A stretch of 64,000 nucleotides of DNA from Limnomonas spitsbergensis (GCA_037349105.1 JAYJMM010000037.1:3100001-3164000); one strand, 5' to 3'. Shown: positions 47,601 through 56,800, counted from the stretch's first letter. Notes: generated by a model from the sequence alone, not told the origin. Numbers and translations: made by a program.

Positions 47601-50600
47601 TGTGGCTGGGTGGGCAGGTCATAGCATGTGCAACGTATCGCCGCTGACACTGCTTGTTGTTCTATGCATAATATGGCGTCCCCCCCTCTGTTTCTCCCTC
47701 TCCTCCCCCCTCTGTTCCCCCATCAACCCTACCCCACGCCACCCTCCCCATCAGGACATGTTCAGCACCGGAGTGGCGGGATCTACTTTCTGGCTGGGCG
47801 ACAAGGCGGCCGATGTAAATTATGGCCTTGTCAGCATTGCGGCCTTCCTGGCACAGAGCATGCAGGAGACGATACAGGTGTGTTTGGGGTCTGGGACTTG
47901 CATGGGTATGATTGTGGGCCCTGCACTGCAGTGAGCGTGCATGGGGCCTGCATGGGGCCTGCATGAGACCTGCATGAGGTCTGCATAGTGCCTGCATGGT
48001 GCCTGCATTAGAGGCATGCATGAGGCATGCATCGGGGCTGCATGAGGCCTGTATGAGGCCTGCATGGGGCCTGCATGAGGCCTGTATGAGGCCTGCATGA
48101 GGCCTGCATGAGACCTGCACCAGACCCTGCATGGTGACGGCATGGGCCAGCATGTTTCAGCATGGGGCTTGCAGAACGCCAACATGGGCCTGCATGGTCC
48201 TGCACGGTGCCTGCATTAGAGGCATGCATGAGGCATGCATGGGGGCTGTATGAGGCCTGTATGAGGCTTGCATGGGGCCTGCAAGAGACCTGCACCAGAC
48301 CCTGCATGGGGCCTGCATGGGTAAGCATGGATAAGCATGGGGCCTCCAGAGAGCCAGCATGGGCCTGCATGGGCCTGCATGGGGCGTGCATGATGCCTGA
48401 ATAGGGCCTGCATGGATCCGGCAGAGAGCCTGGGTAGGCCTGCATGGGCCTGCATGGAACCAGCAAAGGTGGTGCATGTGACCTCGATTTGACCAGACTG
48501 TGACCGGCATAGAGATAGCATGAGATTTCTGGGATCTATATGGGGCCTGTCTGGTAGCTGCATGGGGATTGCATGGGACATATGGTCCAGTATGGGACTG
48601 CAGGGACTGCATGGAACTTAAATCTCAATCATAGCTCACCCCCTGCTCTGGGCACCCACCAGGTCGCCCTCCACCCTAGGTCAGCCCGGCCCTTGTCACC
48701 CCCTGCCGCCATCCGCCCCGATCACTCAGACTGGAACTAGGAGTTTCCCTTGCGTCCCTTTTCCGCAGTATGACGCATGTGATGAGAACAATTGGGACAT
48801 CCCAGCAGGATACTCGGCAGCTGATGCGTGTGGACAGGCCGGCCAGAGCTACCAGGTAACTGGACAGGGGGATGGGGGTTTAGGGATAAGGGTTAAGGGG
48901 GGAGGGGGGAGGGCCGTAGGGACTTGTTGGGGCAAGGGGTGCGCACTAGGCAGGAAGAGAGTGGTAGGCAGGGGGGCTGGCTAGCCAGGCTCCTTCAGAG
49001 GGGAATTGCGCATGCTTGCTCATTTGGGCTAGCAGGTGGGAAGGCTGCCAAACGGTCCACACTTCCGGAAACTGAGACAGGCATGCATCTCCTGACCAAC
49101 ATCCGGTACTGCTCTCCCCCCTGTGGATCCCCTTCACCCGGTATGGCCCTCCCCCTTGCTGACGTATTGGGAGGTCCCAGGGTGGGGCTTTCAGCACCAA
49201 AATTTCTGGCCATGCTCATCCCTGCTCTTCATCTCCTCCGCCCTCCTGGACCTGGCATGTGCGCCCCCCTTCATTTCCCACTGATCATGGCCTGGAGGAC
49301 CCTGTGGAGGGATCCGTGGGGGAGTGTTTGGGCAGGATGACGCTTTTGGCCATGATGAATATCTCCATCTGAGAAGTATCACATTTCCGGGTGTGTCCTG
49401 GACCCTGGTTTTTGCCCTTGCCCTTAATTGCCCTGCTGGTCGTGGCCTGGGGTCTTCTGACTGTCCCCCAGCATTGCCCCTTTTTACTGCCATTATATGC
49501 GTACTGCTTGCAGGACTACGTCTGTCCCGCCGGCCAAGAGCAGTACCAGTGCCGGGTTGATCCCAACATGGAGGTAAGCCGGGCCAACCACAACTGCCTG
49601 GGCACCCCTGATACTGTCTACTCTCACATCATCACCCACCCGCACTGGTAAATGCAGATCCACGGCCAGACCCATGCCACCTGGTGGGGCGCGCCACCTG
49701 CCTATTTCTGCGCGCCGCGCTCCAAGCTGCCAGCCGCCCCCCGGTGGAACTACCTTGCGCCCACGTGCGACAACGCGACCCTGGCCCTGGGCGCTATCAC
49801 GGATATCAGCAGCTACCTGGCCTACGTGCAGGCCTCGACCCAGGTGCGAGCTTGACTTTGGGGGCTCGGCACTACTCTGCTAGTGGACTTGATCATGCAG
49901 AGCTTCAGGGTTAAGGATGAAGGCTTAAGAGCTAATATGGTTTGGGGTTAAGCTGGGCACGTGATTACCATCTCCAGCCTTTGATGAGAAAAACGTGTCT
50001 GGCTAAACCCTTAAAGATATTAGCCCTTAAGTCTGCAGGCTGAGACTGAGACTGAAGGATGTCACCCTCTGAACAGCCAGCTTGGCATTTTGTGTGGAGG
50101 GGAGGCTTCGTCACTGCCCTTGCAGTGGAGCATTTGACTGGAGCCATATGGGCATTTGACTGGGGTCATTACCCCAAACCCTAACCCCATGAAATACAAC
50201 TTTTCACCCTGTACCATGAGGCTCAAATCCCTGACCACTTTGTGTGACCATCTCCCTATACTCTGAAACCCGCACCTTCGGAAGCTCCCCTATGGTGACA
50301 TTGTGAGCTTAAATCTGGGGTGGGTCGGTGGGGTCGGTTGTCATTACCCCATCTGCCCATGCTAAGGTTCGGGTGGGCACATTTAGGCATGGTCCTAGTG
50401 ATTTTTAGACTAAGACGGGGCCTTTTACCCTGAAACCTCATGAGGCCAAACCCTGAACCAGAAAGTGTAAATATCTCCATGCGGCCTTTAGGCTGCAATT
50501 GTGTCATCTCAGATTTTCGCCGCGGCCTGGGGGGGAGGGACGGCTGCCAAGAGGGCCATGGCCTTCAGAAGGGCACTGTTCTGTACCTTGCCTCCCAGGT

Positions 50601-51810
50601 TGCTAGCACCTTCCATCATCTTCCACATCAGCGCTATCTGGCCGCTCCAAAGCCGAACCACTTCCCTCCTCCCTGACCTGCATCATGCATCATGCATCCG
50701 AGCCTGCAGCCCTGATACCTGGAACCTAAACCCTTCATCGAATTCCTTCCTCTGACCTGCACTTTGTACAATGCCCGCACACACACACGCGATGCCGCAG
50801 GGTCAAAGCAGCTGCCGAGACTACCCGGGGCAGAAAGGCGGGCACTGGCAGCTGTGCGGGGCCTCCGGCTGCCCCAACTCAAAGGGCCGCACCGACGTGG
50901 AGGGCTGCTGCTGGTGGGGGCGCGGCGTCATACAGACGACAGGCCCCTGCAACTTTGGGAAGCTGAACTACTTCCTTGGCGCCAGGGCCCAGGCCGAGGG
51001 ACGCACGGCACTGTTCGGCGACATTGACTTCTGCTTAGATCCCGAGGTGCGACAGCTGCATGGGTTTAAAATAGACAATGCCCTTTTGATCCTGAGGGCT
51101 AGATAGTATGGCTATTATGTGGCTTTCCTTGCTTGTTACAATGTGGTGTTCCGGAGAGGGTAGCTTCAATTGGGGCAGCTGGCAGGGAGGGGGGGAGCTA
51201 CTACTTGTGGGAGGCATCCTTGGTCTTCTGCATTGGGTTGCAGCGGTCAAGCAGCGTGATTTTGTGCATCTCTGGCGCTCCTGGTGGGAGAAAGGGTGAG
51301 GTAGATAGTGTGGATAGTGTGGATAAACCCTGAACCCTAAACCGTGATGCGATCCCTCCTCATGCAGTGAGGAATCCATGTAAAGGAACAACCTTGTGCG
51401 CTGCTTCTCGAATAAAAGAATAGGTGTGGTCAAGCGCTGAATCCCACCCACACCACACCCCCTACACGGCTCTGTCCAACCCCCTCTAGGCCATATGCAC
51501 GAGCACCAAGTACCCCTCGCTCAAGTGGGTGGCCGGCATCTACTATTACATGACCGAGGTCCAGCCGTGGACCCCCAGCTCCGCCAGCAATGGACCGGGT
51601 GGTAGCTGGGCCTACAAAGATAGCCTGAGGGCGTTTGTAGATGGCGGCATGGCTGCGGGAGATACGGACTTTATTGACGGCGTCAGCGGCATCGTCAACC
51701 GAGGCTGCCCCTCGGCCACAGGCTGCAGCACGGGACCTGTGGACGGGCTGCAGAAGCGGCAGGCGAACTTCAGGACGGTGCTCGCGGCCTTGCACTTGGT
51801 TGTTGAGTGA
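29655..51810 (+). CDS. Secreted multi-LysM, GH19 chitinase-like protein (at least 21 exons)
   Basis: Exons: 29655-29867, 30426-30626, 31404-31604, 32106-32701, 34438-34580, 35122-35610, 35794-36098, 37455-37502 (weak donor), 37649-37729, 38623-39381, 39554-39795, 42323-42476, 42758-42902, 44163-44269, 45155-45424, 47755-47877, 48769-48855, 49514-49573, 49658-49843, 50801-51046, 51490-51810. All join in phase, giving about 1658 residues. The start at 29655 gives a typical signal peptide ([14 protein letters not shown] then ADA); an in-frame ATG at 29622 is less likely. Up to nine LysM units bind chitin-type glycans, then a ~500-residue unrecognised region, then a GH19-like domain with [18 protein letters not shown]. 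The product should act outside the cell on chitin or related cell-wall polymers. Most introns hold private tandem repeats. Confidence 0.85.
30627..31403 (+). repeat. Tandem duplication of a LysM exon with its intron
   Basis: Introns 1 and 2 share long blocks, for example the ATCGGTCATTTGGTCCGCCA block near 29890 and 30648, and the block beginning CACTCCCCACCTGGGTGTTC at about 30044 and 30844. Both introns also share GGCACGGTCAGCA...GGCTGGCCC units. Together with the near-identical exons 2 and 3, this shows the LysM exon spread by unequal crossing over of an exon-intron unit. Confidence 0.75.
31690..31917 (+). repeat. 12 bp minisatellite in intron 3
   Basis: Units of GGTTCTGCCCAG or GGTTCTGTCCAG, with interspersed variants GGATCTGCCCAG and GAGTTGGGTTCTG. 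It begins about 85 bp after the intron 3 donor. The 100-160 codon frames across it are repeat artefacts. Confidence 0.9.
32702..33660 (+). repeat. 17 bp minisatellite in intron 4
   Basis: Units of GTTGGTGGGGCCTGTCT and GTTGATGGGGCCTGTCT, about 55 copies. The array starts at the splice donor itself: the junction AG|GTCGGTGGGGCCTGC is a unit variant. Because the sequence has few stops, the exon 4 frame stays open through the donor until 33179. Confidence 0.92.
33712..34115 (+). repeat. Heptamer array in intron 4, telomere-like
   Basis: Strict 7 bp phasing: GAACCCT, GAGACAT and later TGAGCTC, TGGGCCC, TGAACCC heptamers. CCCTGAA, obtained by rotating GAACCCT, differs by one base from the CCCTAAA telomere repeat of many green plants and algae. 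Confidence 0.8.
34581..35121 (+). other. Intron 5 with a possible exon remnant
   Basis: At 35014-35071, directly after a CAG, the sequence translates as [20 protein letters not shown]. This resembles the start of exon 6 ([19 protein letters not shown]) and looks like a duplicated exon end. No GT donor follows (only GC), and its length would break phase. It is therefore treated as a remnant. Confidence 0.4.
35322..35490 (+). repeat. In-frame coding minisatellite in exon 6
   Basis: A degenerate tandem coding repeat encoding variants of NCSQGSSPG or CSQGSPGL. It produces several closely spaced Cys residues and N-x-S/T sequons (NCS, NGT) inside the LysM 7 unit, between its LALNPGLSC and VIGASVCAS parts. 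A repeat of this kind inside an otherwise compact domain suggests an extended, heavily glycosylated loop. This is the only tandem array in the gene that is clearly exonic. Confidence 0.75.
36103..37038 (+). repeat. 15 bp minisatellite in intron 7
   Basis: About 62 units of CTGACCCATGGACGT and CTGACCCATGCACGT, with CTTGCACGT and CTGGCCCATG variants. It begins within 10 bp of the donor GAG|GTATGGACTGACC. Frames of 310-399 codons on both strands result from the 15 bp period. Confidence 0.95.
37890..38060. repeat. Dispersed repeat shared by introns 9 and 13
   Basis: Contains tandem TTTCAGCTACA motifs followed by GTGGCCTACGGCCAC and a CAATCGGCCC block. The segment 43245-43520 has the same order of motifs: TTCAGCTACA repeats, then GTGGCCACTGGCC and CCAATCGGGCC. 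Confidence 0.55.
38122..38240. repeat. G-rich 59-60 bp tandem duplication
   Basis: Two almost identical units beginning GGCAGGGGAGATGGTGAG and ending GGCGGAAGAT. They lie in the intron upstream of the exon at 38623. Confidence 0.85.
38464..38612 (+). repeat. Heptamer array before the exon at 38623, telomere-like
   Basis: About ten CACTGAA heptamers pass into CCCTGAA, CCCCGAA and CCCTGAG heptamers, and end 11 bp before the splice acceptor at 38622. CCCTGAA is one base from CCCTAAA. Confidence 0.85.
39825..40436 (+). repeat. 21 bp minisatellite in intron 11 (array a)
   Basis: About 29 units made of GGGACCAGCATGGG followed by CTTGCAT, GTTTGCAT or CTTGTAT variants. It starts about 30 bp after the donor CAA|GTAGGT. 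Frames encode a seven-residue period (GTSMGLH) and are artefacts. Confidence 0.95.
40608..41785 (+). repeat. 18 bp minisatellite in intron 11 (array b)
   Basis: About 65 units of GTTGGTAGTGCTGCATGA, with TGTTGCATGA and TGCTGAATGA variants. The larger block at about 40800-41000 is repeated at about 41160-41360, which shows a higher-order duplication. All frames are open (six-residue period ELVVLH). Confidence 0.95.
41957..42293 (+). repeat. C-rich array in intron 11 (array c)
   Basis: Degenerate CCTGGACCCC and CTGCCCCCC units with C runs of up to 18, ending about 30 bp before the acceptor at 42322. Arrays a, b and c together fill about 2.1 kb of the 2.5 kb intron. Confidence 0.85.
42903..44162 (+). 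other. Intron 13 of the GH19 gene
   Basis: A 1.26 kb intron holding the dispersed repeat at about 43245-43520 (see 37890-38060). The rest has no recognisable gene. Confidence 0.6.
45823..45945 (+). repeat. Heptamer array in intron 15, telomere-like
   Basis: Strict 7 bp phasing on the G-rich strand: GTTTAGG, GCCCAGG, GTGTAGG, GTTCAGG and GTACAGG. GGGTTTA and GGGTTCA are one rotation of TTTAGGG and TTCAGGG, and the two intact GTTTAGG units match the plant-type telomere repeat. Confidence 0.8.
46107..47531 (+). repeat. 21 bp homopyrimidine-rich minisatellite in intron 15
   Basis: About 68 units of CTACCTCCCCTTCCCC followed by TCAAC, with minor variants. Almost pure pyrimidine on the plus strand, broken mainly by CAAC. 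Frames of 506 codons (plus strand) and 245 codons (minus strand) are repeat artefacts. Confidence 0.95.
47755..51810 (+). other. GH19 chitinase-like domain (last six exons)
   Basis: Exons 47755-51810 encode about 340 residues. [13 protein letters not shown] matches the GH19 segment whose usual form is AQTSHETTGG, so the E of QET is the candidate general acid; the preceding His is Gln here. [10 protein letters not shown] follows and may carry the second carboxylate. [18 protein letters not shown] matches the GH19 substrate-cleft motif RGPIQL(T/S)...NYG. Later [14 protein letters not shown] resembles the C-terminal helical part. Many added cysteines suggest an extracellular enzyme. Activity cannot be judged from sequence alone. 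Confidence 0.75.
47930..48480 (+). repeat. 11 bp minisatellite in intron 16
   Basis: Units of GGGGCCTGCAT and GAGGCCTGCAT, with TGTATGA and TGCACCAGACC variants. A block of about 200 bp (about 47995-48180 and 48200-48370) is itself duplicated. It begins about 20 bp after the donor CAG|GTGTGT as TTGCATGGG. Confidence 0.9.
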
Positions 51811-51866
51811 TACTCGGATTGTCGTGATATAATGGTGCAGTCCCGAAATGTCGACTTCACATGAAC

Positions 51867-51871
51867 TGTAA
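51867..51871 (+). terminator. Candidate poly(A) signal TGTAA of the GH19 gene
   Basis: TGTAA 57 bp after the stop codon, the usual chlorophyte polyadenylation signal. It lies just before the retroelement-derived tail. Confidence 0.5.
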
Positions 51872-51889
51872 GCGCGCTGATAATGCGTT

Positions 51890-52240
51890 GTATCTGCCTG
51901 ACCTTTGTGTTCTTGTTGTTTAGTGTGTGCACTTAATATCAGAGGCAACCCTTCATTTAGGTGCCCACGTGTCTGAGCCTTTTTAAGCAGGGCCCAGAGG
52001 TGTAACGTCATTGACATATATAGGTATATAGACTGAGCTTCATAGATTTTCTCAACCAGGACGTCTGGTCCATCTGTGTGGTGCAATTATCTTCTGTTTG
52101 GTAACACGTAACACGCTGCCCGTATGTCAGCCATGGTCTCTGTTTTCTGGCATAGCTGCAGGTCTGCAACCTTTCAGCCTCCGTCCGGAGGCCCCATATT
52201 CATGCTGCTTGAGCCTACGTTTGAAGGTCGTCAGTCAAAG
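51890..52240 (+). mobile_element. Retroelement 3' untranslated fragment
   Basis: Shares TTTGTGTTCTTGT, GCCCAGAGGTGTAACG and GGTCCATCTG in order with 17395-17600. The continuing block with CTTTCAGCCT matches 17700-17740. No coding part remains. It starts about 80 bp after the GH19 gene stop. Confidence 0.55.
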
Positions 52241-52849
52241 TTGGGGGGAAAGAAACGAAACAAATGAGGTCAGAAAACACGGGACTTGCTAGACAATGAT
52301 TGGAGACATGTTGCGAACAATTGTACGTCCGCTCTCTGGGTGCTGAAAATCCCTGAGTGTTGCCTGCATAAGCCTGCCCGTGCTGCTATCGGCACGTTTT
52401 ATGCTTCGCTGGCTGGCATCGGTATAGCGTGTGAACTTCACTGCGATCGATGCCACACTTGTCACTAGTTGTGACCTGTCATGGCGCGGGTCACTTGGTG
52501 CGACCGCGGTCAGCTTTCCGTATTTTGAATTCCTCTTCTCTGCGCGTTAGCATTTCCACCTTTTTTGGGCATTGCAGCTGTGTTAGCGATCGGTCATTCG
52601 ATGCTGACCTGTCAATTGTCACCTATCATCGCAACGAACGGTGCACAGGCCACATGCTCACTTTATGCTGCTCAAGACAGCACTCGGGTATTTTAAGATC
52701 CATACGGTGGTGCACAAAAATGGAAAAGGGGGCCTAGGGGGGCTCAGGGGCGCAGCCCCCAAAAGCTAAGTAGGAGGCATGTTTTCATCCCCTTGATCTT
52801 CAAGACAAATTGAATCTAGTAAGCAATGGTTAAAACGCCGACGCATGGA
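52241..52849. other. 600 bp without a recognised gene
   Basis: Only short frames, none repeated elsewhere in the window. Confidence 0.5.
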
Positions 52850-52990
52850 ATACAGTGGTTGGACCCTTTGAGAATGATGTCCCTAAGGCCTGGCATGCCA
52901 TGTGGCTGCGCCGAAGCCTTGAAAGGAATGCAAGGTATTCATTCGTGGTACATACGTACCAGTATTTTGTCGTAAACGAGTTGCTCAGCA
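52850..52990 (-). repeat. Dispersed repeat family 2, copy 4 (short)
   Basis: Very similar to 8445-8590. On the minus strand it reads WLLSNSFTTKYWYV, followed by a frameshifted form of the SAQPHGMPG block. It abuts family 1 copy 6. Confidence 0.6.
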
Positions 52991-52999
52991 ACCACACGC

Positions 53000-53365
53000 T
53001 TCTGGGCCTCCTCTTTATCGCACCTTTGCTCTTTAACCTCCTCCTTATTATTCTTGCAACTCCATCACGAGTGATCTCTGGCCATCACAAATTATCTCTT
53101 AACAGTAAACAATCAGATTGTTGCGGCTGGCACATTTGACAGCAAGGCCCTCCTGGTTTATGTTTCAATTTGTAATAAAATGGGCAAGCTTGTTTTTGGC
53201 AACGCCCTGGCCCTGCGATCTGACCTCCCTGACCCAGCCTGTGTATTTAGTCTCGCCTCGCATTACATACCTGCTGCTTGGGCCCCAGAGGCCACAGATA
53301 TATTTTCATCGCTGAACTCATGTACGCCAGTTGTTACCACTGGGAAGGTCATGTCAGGACGATAG
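53000..53365 (+). repeat. Dispersed repeat family 1, copy 6 (fragment)
   Basis: Contains the block ending in an exon trace EATDIFSSLNSCTPVVTTG at about 53290-53345, aligned with the same trace in copies 4, 5 and 7. Confidence 0.55.
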
Positions 53366-53689
53366 GTAAGAGCAGGGGTAAATTGTGCACGTGCATTTTA
53401 ATTTGTATGTAGGGGGGCAGCCCGGGTCCCAATGCTTTGGCAAAATTTGACCAGGGGATTTGACCAAGGTTTACTCCAAATTTGAAGCCATGACAAGAGC
53501 TCACACAACCCTGACGGAGAGAAAGAGAGGAGCAGCATTGAGGCTTTAATCCACAAAACATGATGCTTGGCAAGATAACACCAGGGGATAACACCTTATG
53601 ACTGAGAAATCAAGTTCCAGGCCTGCACCCCCAAGGTCTAGGAAAATGCTCAATCCCCCCCCCGTCCCCTGATTCGAACACGTCATTTC
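53366..53689. other. Spacer between two inverted family 1 copies
   Basis: No supported gene. Confidence 0.4.
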
Positions 53690-53746
53690 AAATTTCAATG
53701 ACATCAGGTACCCAAAGCAAGGATAGGATCCTTGGATTTCCACCAG

Positions 53747-54227
53747 TTATTCAAAATAGAGTGAAGACAATATCTCACTGCAGGGGCTGGCACATTTCAA
53801 TATAACGCGTACATTAGACTGAAGCGGTACGGGCAACTTCTCGTTCTGCCTGATCAGACGTTGCTGGTCATAGAAGGGACCTTCATCGGCCTCAGAAGCA
53901 AGAACAATGTGTATTGGACCAACATGATCAGTCAACATGATAATGCCATCAGGAGTGCCTGTCATGGCATGTGCTGATGGCAACATATCCACCCGCCTAA
54001 AAAACATGAAGCCCCACTCCAGGCATCCACATCTCCCTGTCAGCCGTAAATAACTGCTTTTCAAATTGTCAAGCCTCGTCATTGACTCACTTGCCTGTCT
54101 TACACAAGCTTCAAGATCACCGTTCTTTGCAAATGGGCCATGACGTGATACAGATGTGAACGCCCCCCTTCCTGATGTCACACTAAATGCAAAATCCACT
54201 GCATCATCAAGCTCACCCTGCCAAAGC
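53747..54227 (-). CDS. Intact last exon of the family 1 protein (unknown function)
   Basis: After a CAG at 54228-54230 the minus-strand frame runs without stop for about 160 codons: GELDDAVDFAFSVTSGRG, then LTGRCGCLEWGFMFFRRVD, SAHAMTGTPDGIIML, IVLASEADEGPFYDQQRLI and the end SSLYFE. Broken forms of the same peptide occur at 12560-12870, 14760-14900, 25830 and 54440-54860. Conservation in frame, next to a consistent acceptor, suggests a real exon of a multi-copy gene or element. No family recognised. Upstream exons in this copy carry at least one stop, so the whole gene may be dead. Confidence 0.45.
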
Positions 54228-54440
54228 AGCATGGCTGCATGTGCATGGGACATCCGGCCCAAGCAGCATGGTTGGCTGTGCATAGGACATCCGGCTCAAG
54301 CAGCATGGCTGGCTGGGCATGGGATATTCAGCACAAGCAGCATGGTTATCTGTGCATGGGACATCCGGCCGAAGCAGCATGGTTATCTGTGCATGGGACA
54401 TCTGGCCCAACCAGCATGTCTGGATGTGCATGGGGCATCT
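54222..54440. repeat. 37 bp tandem array
   Basis: About six units with the core AAGCAGCATGG, a variable 10 bp and GCATGGGACATCCGGCC. It lies between the disrupted and the intact version of the family 1 last exon, ending at the acceptor of the intact one. Confidence 0.85.
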
Positions 54441-55760
54441 GGAATGTCCTGCCTGTGCAGACCCTGCTGGTCATTTAAGGGACCTAGATCCGCATTTCGA
54501 GCAAGAGAAATGTGCATTGGATCTTCTATTGGACCGTGTACCGGTATTGAACTAATATGTTCTTACTGGCAAGAGTGCCTATCATGGCATGTGCTGATCG
54601 TAACATATCAGCCCTCCTTATAAAACAAGCCCCAGGCATCCACACTTCCCTGTCAGCGACTAATGTACCGTGAAGATCTACTTCACAGAAATCGTTCAAA
54701 TCGTAAGAGCCTTATCGTTCAATACCTTGCCTGTCTTGAACAAGCGCAGGATCACAGTTTTTGCACATTTGCCCCAACGTTAAACATCATGTTTGTGCCC
54801 CCCTTCCTGATGTCACACTTACCGCAAAATCCACCGCCTCATCAAGCTCACCCTGGCATCCATCCGTGGCATGCTGCCTCTGCTGCCTCTGGAATCACGT
54901 CCCTGGGGGCAGGACCTGCAGGAGTTGAGGTTTAAGGTTCAGGATTCAGGGCAGGGTTTGAGTCCAGGATGCATGTTCAAATACCGGGGATCAACCAGTC
55001 CTTTTACAGATCTGACATGACCTGCCCAGTCGCCACAACTGGCCAATACGAGTTCAGCGCTGAAATGGATCTGCGGCCTCTAGAGCCCAAGCAGCAGGTA
55101 TGCAATGCGAGGGGAGACTAATACACAGGCCAGGTCAGGGAGGTTAGGTCTCAGGGCCAGGGGGCGTAGCTGAAGATGATATCGCCCACTGGAATACAAA
55201 TTGAAAAATGAACCAGAAAGGCCTTGCTGTCAAAAGTGCCAGCCGCAACAATTTGAATATTCACTGTTCAAAAACATTTGTAATGGCCAGAGATCCCTGG
55301 TGATGGCCGTTGCACCCACAGACCCCATACACAACTCTCTCGAAATTTGAAATTTGAATCTTAAACCTACCCATGCCCCAGGCAGCACTGATAGAAGAAC
55401 AGGAGGGGGTCGAAGCAAGGCGGGTCAAGGCTGGCTGTAGCGGCCCAACAGAGTCCCCACTTTCTGCAGTGGTTTAGCCAGAGAGGAAGGCGGCTGTGAG
55501 AGAAAAGGCAGAGCTGGTCTTTCAGGTTTATGGACTGAAAGAGGAGATCCAAGTGCGATAAAAAGATGATCCAGAAAAAGAATGAGGAGGTTCAAGAGCA
55601 AAAAAGTGCGATAAAGAGGAGGTTCAAGAGCAAAAAAATGAATATCCAGAAAAAAATGAATATCCAAGAGCCACCATACAATTCAAGAGCAAGGCAGAAT
55701 AAGAAGAGAAGTGCCAGAAAATAGAGAGGGATTTGATGAGCTTAAAACCGGAGATTTCCT

Positions 55761-56590
55761 CTTAGCGGCATTACGGCAGCGCCAGGGAGGTCACAGGTAT
55801 GGACGGCCGAGTGGGGTCATGTCCTGTCAATAATTCAGACGCCTGAGCTGATTGACCTTACACCCGTTTGCTTCATTGGTTCAGCGGCCTGACTTTTTTA
55901 CAAACATGCATGCATCATTGAGGAATGCCAACACCTGGGCCCTGTACTATTTCAGGGGGACGGGTACAGGGTTTAGGGTGAAGAGCTCCTACGGTCAGGA
56001 CTCTCAGCAGCATGGCTTGTGCCGTGTGACCCACAGTATTTATTTAAGCGCGCCAAACCACTCGTTGGGGGCTGCTGGACGGCCAACATGAAGTAAGCTG
56101 ATTATGAATTTAGGACCAAACCTAGACAGACCGGAGGCCGGCGGTCCCAGCGTCAAGGCAAACTGTCCCCCAGGGCCGTAAGCCATGATTTAGGTGAAAT
56201 GTACCGCAGATTTAAATTGCCTTCCCTCGGATATCAATTAATTATTTTAATACTGCCCCATCAGGGGAAATCAATTGTTTAAGGCTGCCCTCTGGGCTTT
56301 TTTTTATTTTTTAATCCGTTTCCTCGGCACGGAAATTCGCTGAAGTGGAGTGTTAAAAGCCTCACAGCTGCCATGTATTACATTCAGTCCAGCAACAAAA
56401 ATCGACAGAGAAATAAGGAGAAATAATCATCGAAGGACACTCGACAACACTGATGACCCTCGACATGGTACCTGATGACACTCGACATGGTACTCGCTAT
56501 TCAAATCTACTGTAGCCGAACTGCGCTAAAATAAACACTGCAAACACACCTGCCAATGATAGCTTTCTCAATTAGCGGTTGTTCATCCGG
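55761..56590. other. 830 bp without a recognised gene
   Basis: AT-rich in part (56200-56400), only short frames. ACTCGACA(A/T) occurs three times at 56438-56490 as a short direct repeat. Confidence 0.5.
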
Positions 56591-56639
56591 TTATGAGTGG
56601 TGCACGGCCTCTCAGGGGAGTTTGAAGGCCTCATTGAAG

Positions 56640-56800
56640 AGGCCAAGAATGGCAAGCCCGGACAAGTCTCCAGTGCTGGCACAGTCGCTGATGTTCAGGA
56701 CCTGTGAGCGCAGGGACCTGTGTGCGCAGGGACTACAAATACCCGTGTTTACATGGAAAGCGTGTTCAACTGATTCAGACTAGCAGCTCATCCACCCTGT
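56640..56800. repeat. Unexpanded counterpart of the 16 bp minisatellite
   Basis: On the minus strand this site carries the sequence that flanks both the 8690 and the 9705 ends of the 16 bp array, with only about two units (56705-56737). No ~123 bp repeats and no 29 bp array are present. It looks like the state before expansion. Confidence 0.7.

Larger units (their letters stand above)
53690..55760 (-). repeat. Dispersed repeat family 1, copy 7 (inverted, best-preserved 3' end)
   Basis: Read from 55760 leftwards it has the WAATASLDPPCF block (55450), an exon trace with GCCGCAGATCCATTTCAG (55070), the block RQHATDGCQ continuing into GELDEAVDFA (54860) and a first, disrupted version of the last exon (about 54860-54440). 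A 37 bp array follows, then a second, intact version of the last exon (54227-53747). The left end extends to about 53690, where it aligns with 12905-12985 of copy 2. Confidence 0.65.
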
